The position numbers and the translations under genes are program-made. From contig JBLHKS010000175.1 in NCBI GenBank assembly GCA_047620505.1, positions 1 through 14,710 on the forward strand: DNA of 14,710 nt. Direction: 5' to 3'. The DNA is from JBLHKS01 sp047620505 (GTDB lineage: Bacteria > Verrucomicrobiota > Verrucomicrobiia > Verrucomicrobiales > DEV007). The notes below the pieces were generated by a model. That model was not told the DNA's origin. It worked only from the letters and a program-made list of their open reading frames with translations, and did not search any database. Positions 1-8,100 of the stretch are shown piece by piece; positions within the stretch are counted from its first letter, which is position 1, and the number at the start of each line of letters is the position of its first letter.

Positions 1-1354
1 AATTGCGCGAGCCGGAACTCTCCGAAAAGCTCACGATTCGGGCGGGGCCGGGCTCCGTGGCGGACGTGCTGTTGATCGTGACTTCGATCGTCAGCTGGTT
101 CGATTCGCGGCAGGCAGCCAGCAGCTGGTCCGCGTCGGGCGCAAGGCAGGCACCGCCGTCGACCACCATCGCAAAATCGTGGTCGAACCGGGCCCTGCCT
201 CTTTTTTCGAAGTTGGCGGCGACGGTTTCGCCGGTGGCTACCCGGACTTCGTTTCGTTTCTCGTCGGTTTGAAACAGAAACACCAGGCCTTCCCGGCTGG
301 TCGGCCAGGTTTCCGGGCTCACAGCTGGTTGAGGGACTCCTACGATTTCAACCACCGGAGCCGAGTCCACGGCGGCTGTTTTAATCCCGGCGCGCTCCAG
401 ATGAACATCCGGGTAGCGGTCGGTGCCCTCATCGAAAGTGTAGCGCGCGGGCCGGCCGGTCAGTTCCAGGGTTTCGGGGTCCATTGGCGCGACGAAAATA
501 TCGTAGTCTGATTTGTTATGATCATGCTGGCCAGACGACGACGCCCCGATAGCGAACAGATTGCCGCAACGCGAAACCATGGGAAAATAGATTTGATTGC
601 GCTCCCGCGGCAGCCGGTCGTCGCCCCTTTCCATGATCGGCGACACCTCTCCCGTATCGAGCCGGATTCGATTCACGGGGCCGCCTCCGCCGTTCATCCA
701 GAAACCCCACTTGCCATCGTGGGTGACGTACGGTTCGCACCCTTTGAAACTCTTTTGTCCGGCTATCCTGGGGGAATCCGGATTGTAGGGAGGAAAAACG
801 ACCTTTTTGAACGCCGCCGTCCGTGTGGCGTTGATCAGGTAGCCGCCTCCGGCTGTGCGCTGCGTTCTCCTGCCGGTCGCCAGATTCAATTCCAAGGCCC
901 GCCCGGAAGGGTCGCAGTAGACCAGATTTAGATCATCGATCCAGACGATAGCTCGGTGTCCTCCCACATCCGCCGCTCGGGCATCTCTGACAACAGAGCG
1001 ATCTCCGCCGCCATCCGGATCCATCATTCGCATTTCCGTGTACTGCCCCTCGTTGAATTCGCCGCCATATCCGCTAAGCCCTTTCGGATAGCTCAAGTAG
1101 GCGATTGCCTCTCCGCCGGGTGAAATGTGGGGGCAGAAGTGATCCCGCTCATGTTCGTCTGGCGAGATTTGACGGGTTCCGGATCCATCGAGCCGGCAAG
1201 TCCAGATCCGCCAGTCTCCAGTGCGGTTCGATTCCCAGACCACAAAACCGGACCCCAGCCGAAGGATCGAATCCTTGTCGCGACCGCCGCCAGCGTCATC
1301 GGTGCATTGGACCGCCGCCGCGAGCGCCAACAGCAAAGGCAAAAGTCTCAACAT
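1..1354 (-). CDS. Exported WD40-like (TolB/PD40-type) beta-propeller protein with lectin-like domain, 3'-truncated
   Basis: Reading down the minus strand from the ATG at 1354 gives 451 open codons to the window edge, so the C-terminus is missing. Residues 1-17 form a short hydrophobic leader (MLRLLPLLLALAAAVQC). The Cys at 17 could be a lipidation site, but Gln at -1 is atypical for a lipobox. Residues about 35-330 carry PD40/TolB-type propeller strands: 'PHISPGGEAIAYLSYP' (75-90) is a textbook PD40 motif, with weaker copies near 210-220 and 258-270 and 'YDIFVAPMD' at 284-292. Residues about 385-451 ('VDGGACLAPDADQLL', then 'LTIEVTI') look like the start of a LamG/concanavalin-A-like domain. 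The family usually sits in the periplasm or on the surface and binds proteins or carbohydrates; no catalytic site is visible. An in-frame ATG at 1387 would add 11 residues. Neither start has a Shine-Dalgarno, and 1354 was chosen because it begins directly at the leader. Substrate unknown. Confidence 0.8.
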   Translation of the reverse strand, partial: MLRLLPLLLALAAAVQCTDDAGGGRDKDSILRLGSGFVVWESNRTGDWRIWTCRLDGSGTRQISPDEHERDHFCPHISPGGEAIAYLSYPKGLSGYGGEFNEGQYTEMRMMDPDGGGDRSVVRDARAADVGGHRAIVWIDDLNLVYCDPSGRALELNLATGRRTQRTAGGGYLINATRTAAFKKVVFPPYNPDSPRIAGQKSFKGCEPYVTHDGKWGFWMNGGGGPVNRIRLDTGEVSPIMERGDDRLPRERNQIYFPMVSRCGNLFAIGASSSGQHDHNKSDYDIFVAPMDPETLELTGRPARYTFDEGTDRYPDVHLERAGIKTAAVDSAPVVEIVGVPQPAVSPETWPTSREGLVFLFQTDEKRNEVRVATGETVAANFEKRGRARFDHDFAMVVDGGACLAPDADQLLAACRESNQLTIEVTINSTSATEPGPARIVSFSESSGSRN

Positions 1355-1606
1355 CGAGGGAAACGGCGGGATGTGAGGGCGAGTCATGGAGTGATCGGCG
1401 AAGGAAGGAAGGAAAGGTTCGGTGGTTGGTTCTCGTTCTCAAGTCGATCGGAAAACAAAAAAGCGTTTATGAAAAAGAGCACGGCCGGCTTCACCTACCT
1501 ATACTGTGTCCGCCGATTTCAGGAATCTGGTTAAAAAACAGGACGATGAATGTTACTGGATTCTCCAACGAGACCTGCCCTCGGTTCCATCAATCGACGA
1601 ACCATT

Positions 1607-1633
1607 CGGGAAAAGAGTGAGCACGTTTTCCCG
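1607..1633. repeat. Perfect 8-bp inverted repeat with 11-base loop
   Basis: CGGGAAAA at 1607-1614 is followed after 11 bases by its exact reverse complement TTTTCCCG at 1626-1633. It lies in the non-coding stretch between divergent genes. It is not followed by a T-run on the plus strand, so a classical intrinsic terminator is unlikely. A protein-binding site or chance is possible. Confidence 0.4.
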
Positions 1634-1794
1634 GGATGAAGGCTCGTTGTCAGATTCCGACGAAGGTAAGCATGGCAAGTTCACTTTGAGTGCTTTCACG
1701 CCGAATCCTCAACCGTCGTAGCGAAGCCAGAGCCAGCTTCTGAACCGGCGATGTGCCGCCTCGATCCCGATGAGCAGGGGAAAGAGGACTGAAC

Positions 1795-1822
1795 TTGACC
1801 TGGGAGTTGGCCTGCATTTAAC
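1795..1822 (+). promoter_or_regulatory. Candidate sigma-70-type promoter for the three-repeat exported protein
   Basis: TTGACC (1795-1800, 5 of 6 matches to the -35 consensus) is followed after 16 bases by TTTAAC (1817-1822, 4 of 6 matches to the -10 consensus). It lies about 68 bases upstream of the ATG at 1890, giving a predicted leader of about 60 bases. Consensus matching by eye only; PVC promoters are not well described. Confidence 0.35.
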
Positions 1823-1889
1823 GCCCAATTCGTTTCGTTTTCCGCGCCAAACTTTCTTTTCTTTCGCGGATTCTTTGCCATTCTGCCGG

Positions 1890-2927
1890 ATGAAAACTCT
1901 CCCATCGGTCCTCGGGACCTTTTTCGTTGCCGTTTCCCTGACTTTCGCACAGGGAGGCAAAACCGAGAGCCTCGTTGGGAACTGGCTAGGACATGAAGAA
2001 GGTGATTCCGGCGACGATGTAGCCTTGGAGTTCAAAGCAGACGGCTCAGGATCCTTGAACATCGAAGGAGAAGCGGTCCCGATGACTTATAAGGAGAATC
2101 GGTCGGTCAAGCCGCACCAACTGGATCTAACGCTCAAGCTTCCCGGCATGCCGGAGGCCCAAACGATGCTGACGATTTTCGAAGTCGTCGACGCTGACAC
2201 CATCAAAATTGCGGAACCCGCCGAAGTTCGCCCAGTCGATTTCAGTGAAGGCGACAACCTGATTGCGGAGCGACGCGGTGCCGAAAATGTGGGCGTTGCC
2301 AAACGGCTGATCGGCAAATGGAGCGGCGAGGAGCCGGACAACGGCGACGAAATCTTGCTCGAATTCGCGGAGGACGGAACGGGTTCAGTTGGTGAAAAGG
2401 GAAACACAGATCCTTTCACTTACACAGTTGAAGGCACCGAAGCTCCTTACAAATTGACCCTCGATATGGACGGAGAGTTGGCCTCGACAATTTTCGAGTT
2501 TCAAGGCAAAGACGCCGTGAAGATCGATGAGCCTGATGAATCAGCCGGTGAAGAATTCAGCGATAGCGCAATCGTTTTCCATCGCGCAGGGGCTGCTGCT
2601 CCGGCTCCCGCTCCCGTCGCGTTCAAAGGCAAGCCTGCGAAAGCGATCGTCGGAAGTTGGGAGATGACCGAGCCTGACGATGGCGTTGCCCTGACTTTCA
2701 ATGCTGACGGAACCGGCACGCTGTCTGAAGGAAACGACGATGAGGCGATGAAATACGCTTTGGACACGTCTGTCGTGCCAAACGAGGTCGCCATCACGAT
2801 CGACGGTGAGACCAAGTATTCGCTGTTTGAGTTTGTGACTAAAAACAGCTTCTTGATTACCGAGCCCGAAGATGAAGTCCCTTCCGATCTGAAAAGGGCG
2901 GCGACTTTTGAGCGGATCAAAAAGTAG
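1890..2927 (+). CDS. Exported protein of three tandem lipocalin-like repeats, function unknown
   Basis: 345 residues. The ATG at 1890 was preferred to an in-frame ATG at 1770 because it starts directly at a signal peptide (MKTLPSVLGTFFVAVSLTFA, probable cut after Ala20) and the longer form would bury it. The mature protein is three copies of a roughly 95-105 residue unit at about 27-129, 138-233 and 251-345. Each begins with a G-x-W motif (LVGNW, LIGKW, IVGSW), continues with an acidic segment, an alternating strand and 'DGSGS/DGTGS/DGTGT', and later has an 'IFE/LFEF' strand and an 'I-x-EP(D/A)E' turn. This strand-rich layout with the opening GxW resembles lipocalin-like domains that PVC bacteria carry in secreted proteins. 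A Pro-Ala linker (235-243) precedes unit 3. The protein is very acidic. No catalytic residues are recognisable; ligand binding is a guess. It converges on the esterase gene with a 4-base gap. Confidence 0.85.
   Translation: MKTLPSVLGTFFVAVSLTFAQGGKTESLVGNWLGHEEGDSGDDVALEFKADGSGSLNIEGEAVPMTYKENRSVKPHQLDLTLKLPGMPEAQTMLTIFEVVDADTIKIAEPAEVRPVDFSEGDNLIAERRGAENVGVAKRLIGKWSGEEPDNGDEILLEFAEDGTGSVGEKGNTDPFTYTVEGTEAPYKLTLDMDGELASTIFEFQGKDAVKIDEPDESAGEEFSDSAIVFHRAGAAAPAPAPVAFKGKPAKAIVGSWEMTEPDDGVALTFNADGTGTLSEGNDDEAMKYALDTSVVPNEVAITIDGETKYSLFEFVTKNSFLITEPEDEVPSDLKRAATFERIKK
1968..2924 (+). repeat. Three tandem protein repeats of about 100 residues
   Basis: Units encoded at about 1968-2276, 2301-2588 and 2640-2924 share the order GxW, 'DGxGx' and 'xFEF...I-x-EP'. 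The DNA has diverged, so this is an old internal duplication and not a recent one. Confidence 0.7.
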
Positions 2928-2931
2928 CCCT

Positions 2932-3798
2932 CTACTTTCCGATCTCAAGTTCGAGCCAATCTGCCATCCGGTCTGCCCAATGGCTGATCGGCAACCCGCG
3001 GTCCAGATTGCCGAAGCCGTGGCCGCCCTGGCTGTAAATGTGCAATTCGGTTGAGACGTTGTTCTTGCTGAGTTCGGTCGTCAACGCAATCGAGCCGTTC
3101 ACGCCGGCTGCACCACGATCGTTGAACGCGTGAGCAATGAACGCTTTCGGGCTGGCTTTGGTGATCTCGAGAAGATCGCTCAGGCCGTCCTTGGCTTCGT
3201 TTTCGAGATAAGCCGGATAGATCAGAACCGCGAAATCGGCCTGTTGCTCGGTTGGCAGCTGCTGGGTTCCTTTCGCATAGCAAGCGACCGCAGCGAGGTG
3301 TCCGCCGGCTGAAAATCCGCCGATTCCCAGCCGATCCGGATCGATTCCCCATGCCGCTGCGTTTCCGTGGGCCAACTCAAGCGCCTTGCGGGCATCTTCA
3401 AGCGGTGCCGCGTGACCTTCGCGATTTTTGCGGCGTGGGACGCGATATTTCAGCAGCAAAGTCGTGAATCCGCGTTCCTGAAGAAACTCAGCCACCATCA
3501 CGCCTTCGTGCTTCCACGCCAGAATGCTGTAGCCGCCACCGGGTGCCAGAATCAGAGCCGGTTTCTTCGCCGCGTCGCCCTTGCCTTGATAAATTTCGAG
3601 TGTTGGGCGAGTCACGTTCGTCAGGCGAGTGATATTTGGATCGTCGCCTTCTTTTGTTGGCTTCCACGCTTCATCGCCAACGTTCTGGCCTTCCTCATTC
3701 GGCGCGCCGTCCGGGAAAAGCTCGACGGACTTCCAAGGCTCAGCCGCTTGAGAAACCGAGACGGCGGCAATCGTGAGGATGCAAAAAGGGATTTTCAT
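2932..3798 (-). CDS. Exported alpha/beta-hydrolase, esterase/lipase-like
   Basis: 288 residues from the ATG at 3798, which opens a signal peptide (MKIPFCILTIAAVSVSQA, cut near Ala18-Ala19). An upstream in-frame ATG (3855) would add 19 charged residues before it. The fold markers are clear: 'APGGGY' (85-90) is the oxyanion-hole equivalent of the HGGG motif, 'GGFSAGG' (160-166) holds nucleophile Ser163, and 'GGHGFG' (258-263) holds His260. Asp227 in 'HAFNDRG' is the likely acid of the triad. Length and motifs fit the BD-FAE/Aes-like esterases, which remove acetyl or feruloyl groups from plant or algal polysaccharides, but the substrate cannot be read from the sequence. The protein should act in the periplasm or outside the cell. 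It stands alone, divergent from purT and convergent with the three-repeat gene. The ribosome-binding site is weak. Confidence 0.9.
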   Translation of the reverse strand: MKIPFCILTIAAVSVSQAAEPWKSVELFPDGAPNEEGQNVGDEAWKPTKEGDDPNITRLTNVTRPTLEIYQGKGDAAKKPALILAPGGGYSILAWKHEGVMVAEFLQERGFTTLLLKYRVPRRKNREGHAAPLEDARKALELAHGNAAAWGIDPDRLGIGGFSAGGHLAAVACYAKGTQQLPTEQQADFAVLIYPAYLENEAKDGLSDLLEITKASPKAFIAHAFNDRGAAGVNGSIALTTELSKNNVSTELHIYSQGGHGFGNLDRGLPISHWADRMADWLELEIGK

Positions 3799-3922
3799 GG
3801 AGCCAAGCCTGAAGCGGTTTCTCCGCGATTCAATCCCGAAAATCGGCCGAATCATCCGAAACGAATGACTAACACAGCAAAAATTGCGTTGCGCCGTCGC
3901 TGGAAATCTTCAGGCTGACGAA

Positions 3923-5107
3923 ATGGCCAGCATCGGAACTCCATTCACCGCAAACGCAACCAAAGTCCTGCTCTGCGGCTCAGGCGAACTCGGTAAAGAA
4001 GTCGTGATCGAACTCCAGCGCTTCGGCGTTGAAGTCATCGCGGTCGACTCCTACGAAAACGCTCCAGCGATGCAGGTCGCGGACCGCGCGCATGTGATTT
4101 CGATGCTCGACGGTGATGCGCTACGCGGAGTGATCGAGTTGGAGAAACCGGATTTTGTCGTGCCTGAAGTCGAGGCGATCGCGACCGATGTTTTGCAAGC
4201 GTTAGAGAACGAAGGCGCGACGACGATCATCCCCACTGCGCGGGCAGCGGTCCTGACGATGAATCGCGAAGGCATCCGCAGGCTCGCGGCTGAGGAACTG
4301 GGTTTGGCAACTTCCCCTTACCGATTCGCCGCGACCGAAGGCGACTACCTTTCCGCGATTGCCGAAATCGGACTTCCCTGCGTTGTTAAGCCGATTATGA
4401 GTTCGTCAGGCAAGGGGCAGAGCACGCTCAGGACAGAGGCCGACGTCGAGCCCGCATGGCGCTACGCTCAGGAAGGCGGTCGGGCCGGCGCAGGCAAAGT
4501 CATCGTCGAAGGATTCGTCGATTTTGATTACGAAATCACCCAGCTGACCCTTCGGCACGTGGGCGGAACGGCGTTCTGCGATCCCATCGGCCACATTCAA
4601 GTCGACGGCGACTACCGCGAAAGCTGGCAACCTCAGCCGATGAGCGCAACCGCTCAGGAGAAGGCTCGCGACTACTCGAAAAAGGTCACCGACGCGCTTG
4701 GCGGGCGCGGAATTTTCGGCGTCGAGTTGTTTGTGAAAGGCGACGACGTGTTCTTCAGCGAAGTTTCGCCAAGGCCGCACGACACCGGGATGGTGACGAT
4801 GATTTCGCAGGATTTGAGTCAGTTTGCGCTTCACGCCCGAGCGATTCTGGGCCTCCCGATTGCGAACATCCGCCAGGTCGGTCCATCCGCCAGCGCCGTG
4901 ATTCTGGTCGAAGGCAACAGCGAGCAGCTGCTGTATTCCGGATTGGAAAACGCGCTCACGGAGCCGGACGTTCAGCTGCGTTTGTTTGGAAAACCGAAAG
5001 TTGCCGGACGCCGTCGAATGGGCGTTTGCATCGCGCGCGGGGAATCGATCGAAGCGGCTCGTGCGAAAGCACGCAAGGCAAGCGAAGCGGTTGAGGTTCA
5101 GCTTTAG
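3923..5107 (+). CDS. purT: Formate-dependent phosphoribosylglycinamide formyltransferase (GAR transformylase 2)
   Basis: 394 residues, against 392 for E. coli PurT, with strong similarity along the whole length. The enzyme uses ATP and formate to formylate GAR to FGAR, step three of purine synthesis, in the cytoplasm. Domains: an N-terminal pre-ATP-grasp fold with 'GSGELGKEV' (19-27) and the GAR-binding 'VPEVEAIATD' (80-89); a central ATP-grasp with the ATP loop 'SSSGKGQ' (160-166) and the 'GGRAGAGKVIVEGFV' segment; Mg ligands Glu268 (GVELF) and Glu280, and Asp287 in 'SEVSPRPHDTG' (279-289); and a C-terminal domain with 'LRLFGKP' (352-358). The ATG at 3923 aligns with the E. coli start; an in-frame start at 3884 adds residues absent from the family. 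No Shine-Dalgarno is visible. It is unlinked to other purine genes, with 124 bases to the divergent esterase gene. Confidence 0.97.
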   Translation: MASIGTPFTANATKVLLCGSGELGKEVVIELQRFGVEVIAVDSYENAPAMQVADRAHVISMLDGDALRGVIELEKPDFVVPEVEAIATDVLQALENEGATTIIPTARAAVLTMNREGIRRLAAEELGLATSPYRFAATEGDYLSAIAEIGLPCVVKPIMSSSGKGQSTLRTEADVEPAWRYAQEGGRAGAGKVIVEGFVDFDYEITQLTLRHVGGTAFCDPIGHIQVDGDYRESWQPQPMSATAQEKARDYSKKVTDALGGRGIFGVELFVKGDDVFFSEVSPRPHDTGMVTMISQDLSQFALHARAILGLPIANIRQVGPSASAVILVEGNSEQLLYSGLENALTEPDVQLRLFGKPKVAGRRRMGVCIARGESIEAARAKARKASEAVEVQL

Positions 5108-5126
5108 CGCTGGAGTCGAGTGCCGT

Positions 5127-8100
5127 TCACTTGCCAGCTAGACGGCGCGTTTGTTCGATCATTTCCAGCAGCTGCTGGACGCGCGGATCATCGAGTTTGC
5201 TTTGCGGCAGCTCACGAATCAGCTGTTCGAGACGGGGCAGATCGGCGGATTCCCCAATCGGATCGTTCTTGAGTTTGGCTCCGAGCAACGCGGCTGTCGT
5301 GGCGATTTTGATCGAGGCTGAAGCTCGGTTGATCGACGGCGTTGTGGGTTCGTAAGGGATCGGCCAACGGCGCTCGACCATCTTGCCGCTCGCCATGTCG
5401 CGGAAGCGCACGGAGACAAAACCGACGTCGCCTTCGCCGTTTGGCATCGGCTCAAATTGATAGAGCGCGACTCCGGCTTCTGCCGCCGCCAGCTCAGCCG
5501 CATCGACGGCGTCGTTGCGGAAATCTTCGGTCGCGAGACGGTGTTTTTCGTAGCCGAGAAGTTTGTAATGGCCAACGCGCTTCGGATTGAACTCGACCTG
5601 CACTTTGACGTTCATCGCTGCGGGTCGAAGCGCGCCCGCGATCTGGTTTGCGAAGCCTTCATCGGCGTCAGCCGGGCTATCGAGGAAATAATATCGGCCG
5701 TCGCCTTTCCGAGTGAGCGCCTCCAGCGTCTCGTCGTTGAAGCCCTCAGCACCGACCCCGGCCGCATCGAAAGCCAGCCCATTGAGGCGCATCGATTCGA
5801 CTAATCCGGCTAAGCGGTCGGGGTCGGCATCACCGAGATTCGCGGCACCGTCCGTGATCAGCACGATCCGATTCTGGGCACCTTCAAGCTTCTGTTCTTC
5901 GGCCTTGCGCATCGCGAGGCGAAGCGCGGCTTCGAGGTTGGTCCCGCCATCGGTTTCGTATTTGCCGAGATCGGAAGTCAGGCTGGTGACGGCTTCCTGG
6001 CCGCTGACGCGATCTGCGAGGAGGCGCGGCTGACGCGCAAAAGTGATCACGGTGACCTGATCGTCCGGCAGCAGTTGCTGGGCGAGAAGTTCGAGAGCGC
6101 GTTGGGTCGTTTCGCGTCGATCAGCCCGCTCCATCGATCCGGATGTGTCGAGCAAGAGCGTCAGGCGAAGTGGCGTCTGGTTGGAACGCCCGGCTTCAGC
6201 AGTGCGCATCGCGATTCGCATCAGATTTCGGCCAGCGTGAAACGGGTGCGCGGTCTGTTCGTGTCGGCAGGCGATTTTGTCCTGCGCGCTTGGTGCCGGG
6301 TCGCCGTAATCGAAGGCGTTGACGAATTCTTCGATCCGGATTCTGGCGCTGTCAGGCATCTGACCGCTGGCGAGGCTGGATTGAGCGAGTTTGAAAGAGA
6401 CGTCACTGACATTGAGCGAAAATGTCGAGAACGGCTCGTTAGCGGCGAGGATTTCGGGAAACTGAACGGGCTGCAGGGTGGCCTTCGCTGGACTCTCGGG
6501 ATTGGTGCGAAGAAACTCGAGCGCTTCGGAAAGCGCGACGTCTTCGAATCCAATCTCCGGAATCGTGATTTGAGCGAGCTTTTCGCTGATGTGCTGAATT
6601 CCTTCAGATTCCGTTTCGCTGGGTTCCGCTGGGTTGAGAATCCCCCCATCGAGCCCGTACGGGGGTGCCTGAAGTTCCCACAATTTCGAGACCTCCGTCA
6701 ACGCATGAGCCCGCATGTGATCGTAGGCGGTATCGTAATAATTTTGTTTTTCCTCAGTCAACGCCACCATGCCGCGACGAGCGGATGAGTTGTAGGGATC
6801 GTCTCCAAGAACCTCGTCATAGCTTTCCTCAGCGGCTTCGTCTGCCTTTGCTACGAGCTCCTGCCTCCTCGTGATTCCACGCTGGGCGACTTCCGGGACC
6901 ATCAGCGATAAATTCGGTAGGCTGTTCTCTATTTCTTCGCTCGGCTCGCCCGCCAAATCTCGCCGTGTTGCGAGATCCAAGGTGCGGTTTTTGCCTTCGA
7001 TATTGATTTCCAGATCCTGTGAGCCGTTTTTGTAGGCCCCGAAAGTCCCGGCGAGCACGTCGCTTCCCTTGATCCGGCTGTCGCCGTCAGCAGCTGCTGG
7101 CGGGAACTGCAATTCATCGACCGCTCCGTACAACCGATTCAGCTCCTTGGTTTCCCTCTCCAATATAATTGAGCTGAGCTGCGTTGCTTCCTGGAGTTCA
7201 CCGGATTCTTGAGTCGGTTCCATCCCATCGGTCAAAACGACAACAGCTCTCAGAGGCGCCGCGGCCTCTTCTGGTAAAGCGCCCACTCCGTCGGAGTCGA
7301 AGTCCATTTGCTCGATGTTTTTGGTCACGCGGGTGGCGGAATCTTGCCCCTGGTATCCTCCGCCGATCACAACCACATCTCCGCCGATCGCCGTGACGCT
7401 TCCAAAAATTTGGGCCGAATCGCGGGAATCCACGTCAATCTCGTCACCGTTGCCGATTCGCACGCGAGCAGAAACTCCAGACCCAGCCTGCCCCTGGAGT
7501 TCGCCCCGGAGACCCTCCTCACTACCCGCCCAAGCGACAATTTCGCCCGAATTTTTGCCGCTTTCGTCCGAAGGCCGCTCAAAAGTTTCGGCACCAGAGT
7601 CAGCCTGCCATTCAGTCTCCAAGGCGGTTCCATTCGTTTCCAATTTTTCGGAAGAACCAGCGGTGACCCAGTCGCGACGAAACCGACTTTGGCTATGCTC
7701 GATCTCAATGTCCTTATTGAAAAGTCCTGCGTGATCCTGGGCCAAGTTGTTGAGAGGCGCTCCTTTTCCGACTGTAATATTTCCCTGCATCACACCGCTG
7801 ACCTCATTTCCGCCATTTCCGATATCGGCAAAAGTGTCTCCGCTCTTGGCATCGCCGTCTGCACCGAGGACGACGACTGGGTCGGCATCGCGCACGGTGA
7901 GGTTGCCATTCACAGTGCCCCTGGTGGATCTCCCGCCGTGACCGATTATGGCGAAAGCATCTTCGGCAGCGGGTACCGGCGTGCCGAGAATTTGCCCATC
8001 GCCAGCTGAAGAAGCCACGGTGACGTCGCCGCTGTGCGCGCCGTCGGCGGCGTATCCACCGTGGCCGAGTTGCGTGTAGGTGCCAACGCCAGAGCCTCCG

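Larger units (their letters stand above)
1355..1889. other. Non-coding region between divergent genes
   Basis: About 535 bases separate the divergent starts at 1354 (minus) and 1890 (plus). Short open frames occur but none has a recognisable product, a Shine-Dalgarno or codon use like the neighbours. The region holds a candidate promoter for the downstream plus-strand gene (1795-1822), an 8-bp inverted repeat (1607-1633), A-rich patches (about 1453-1476 and 1531-1538) and a purine-rich run at 1401-1416. It probably carries the promoters of both flanking genes. I could not place a convincing promoter for the minus-strand gene, and I see no tRNA or riboswitch-like structure. Confidence 0.6.

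Noticed and set aside
1..1354. Apparent frameshifts in the first gene, suggested by short scattered frames
   Set aside because: A direct reading of the minus strand from 1354 is open without interruption to the window edge, so the gene is intact as far as it is visible.
1401..1416. Short AAGG tandem run upstream of the first gene as a phase-variable repeat
   Set aside because: Only three full units are present, too few for slippage-driven switching, and it lies outside the coding sequence.
3865..3918. 17-codon reading frame ending 4 bases before the purT ATG, a possible leader peptide
   Set aside because: It has no Shine-Dalgarno and no run of regulatory codons, and there is no attenuator-like stem after it. 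It looks like chance.
3884..3922. Longer purT start at 3884
   Set aside because: The extra 13 residues have no counterpart in PurT, while the ATG at 3923 aligns with the E. coli start region.
6075..6788. 237-codon open frame on the plus strand opposite the vWA gene
   Set aside because: It lies wholly antisense to clearly conserved vWA, STN and YfbK coding sequence, and its translation has no recognisable domain. Similar long antisense frames at 7308-8009 (plus) and 12156-12746 (minus) were rejected for the same reason.
7716..8084. 123-base periodic pattern as a CRISPR or DNA satellite
   Set aside because: The repeats are conserved at the protein level only. The DNA has diverged and the period fits 41 codons of a continuous reading frame.
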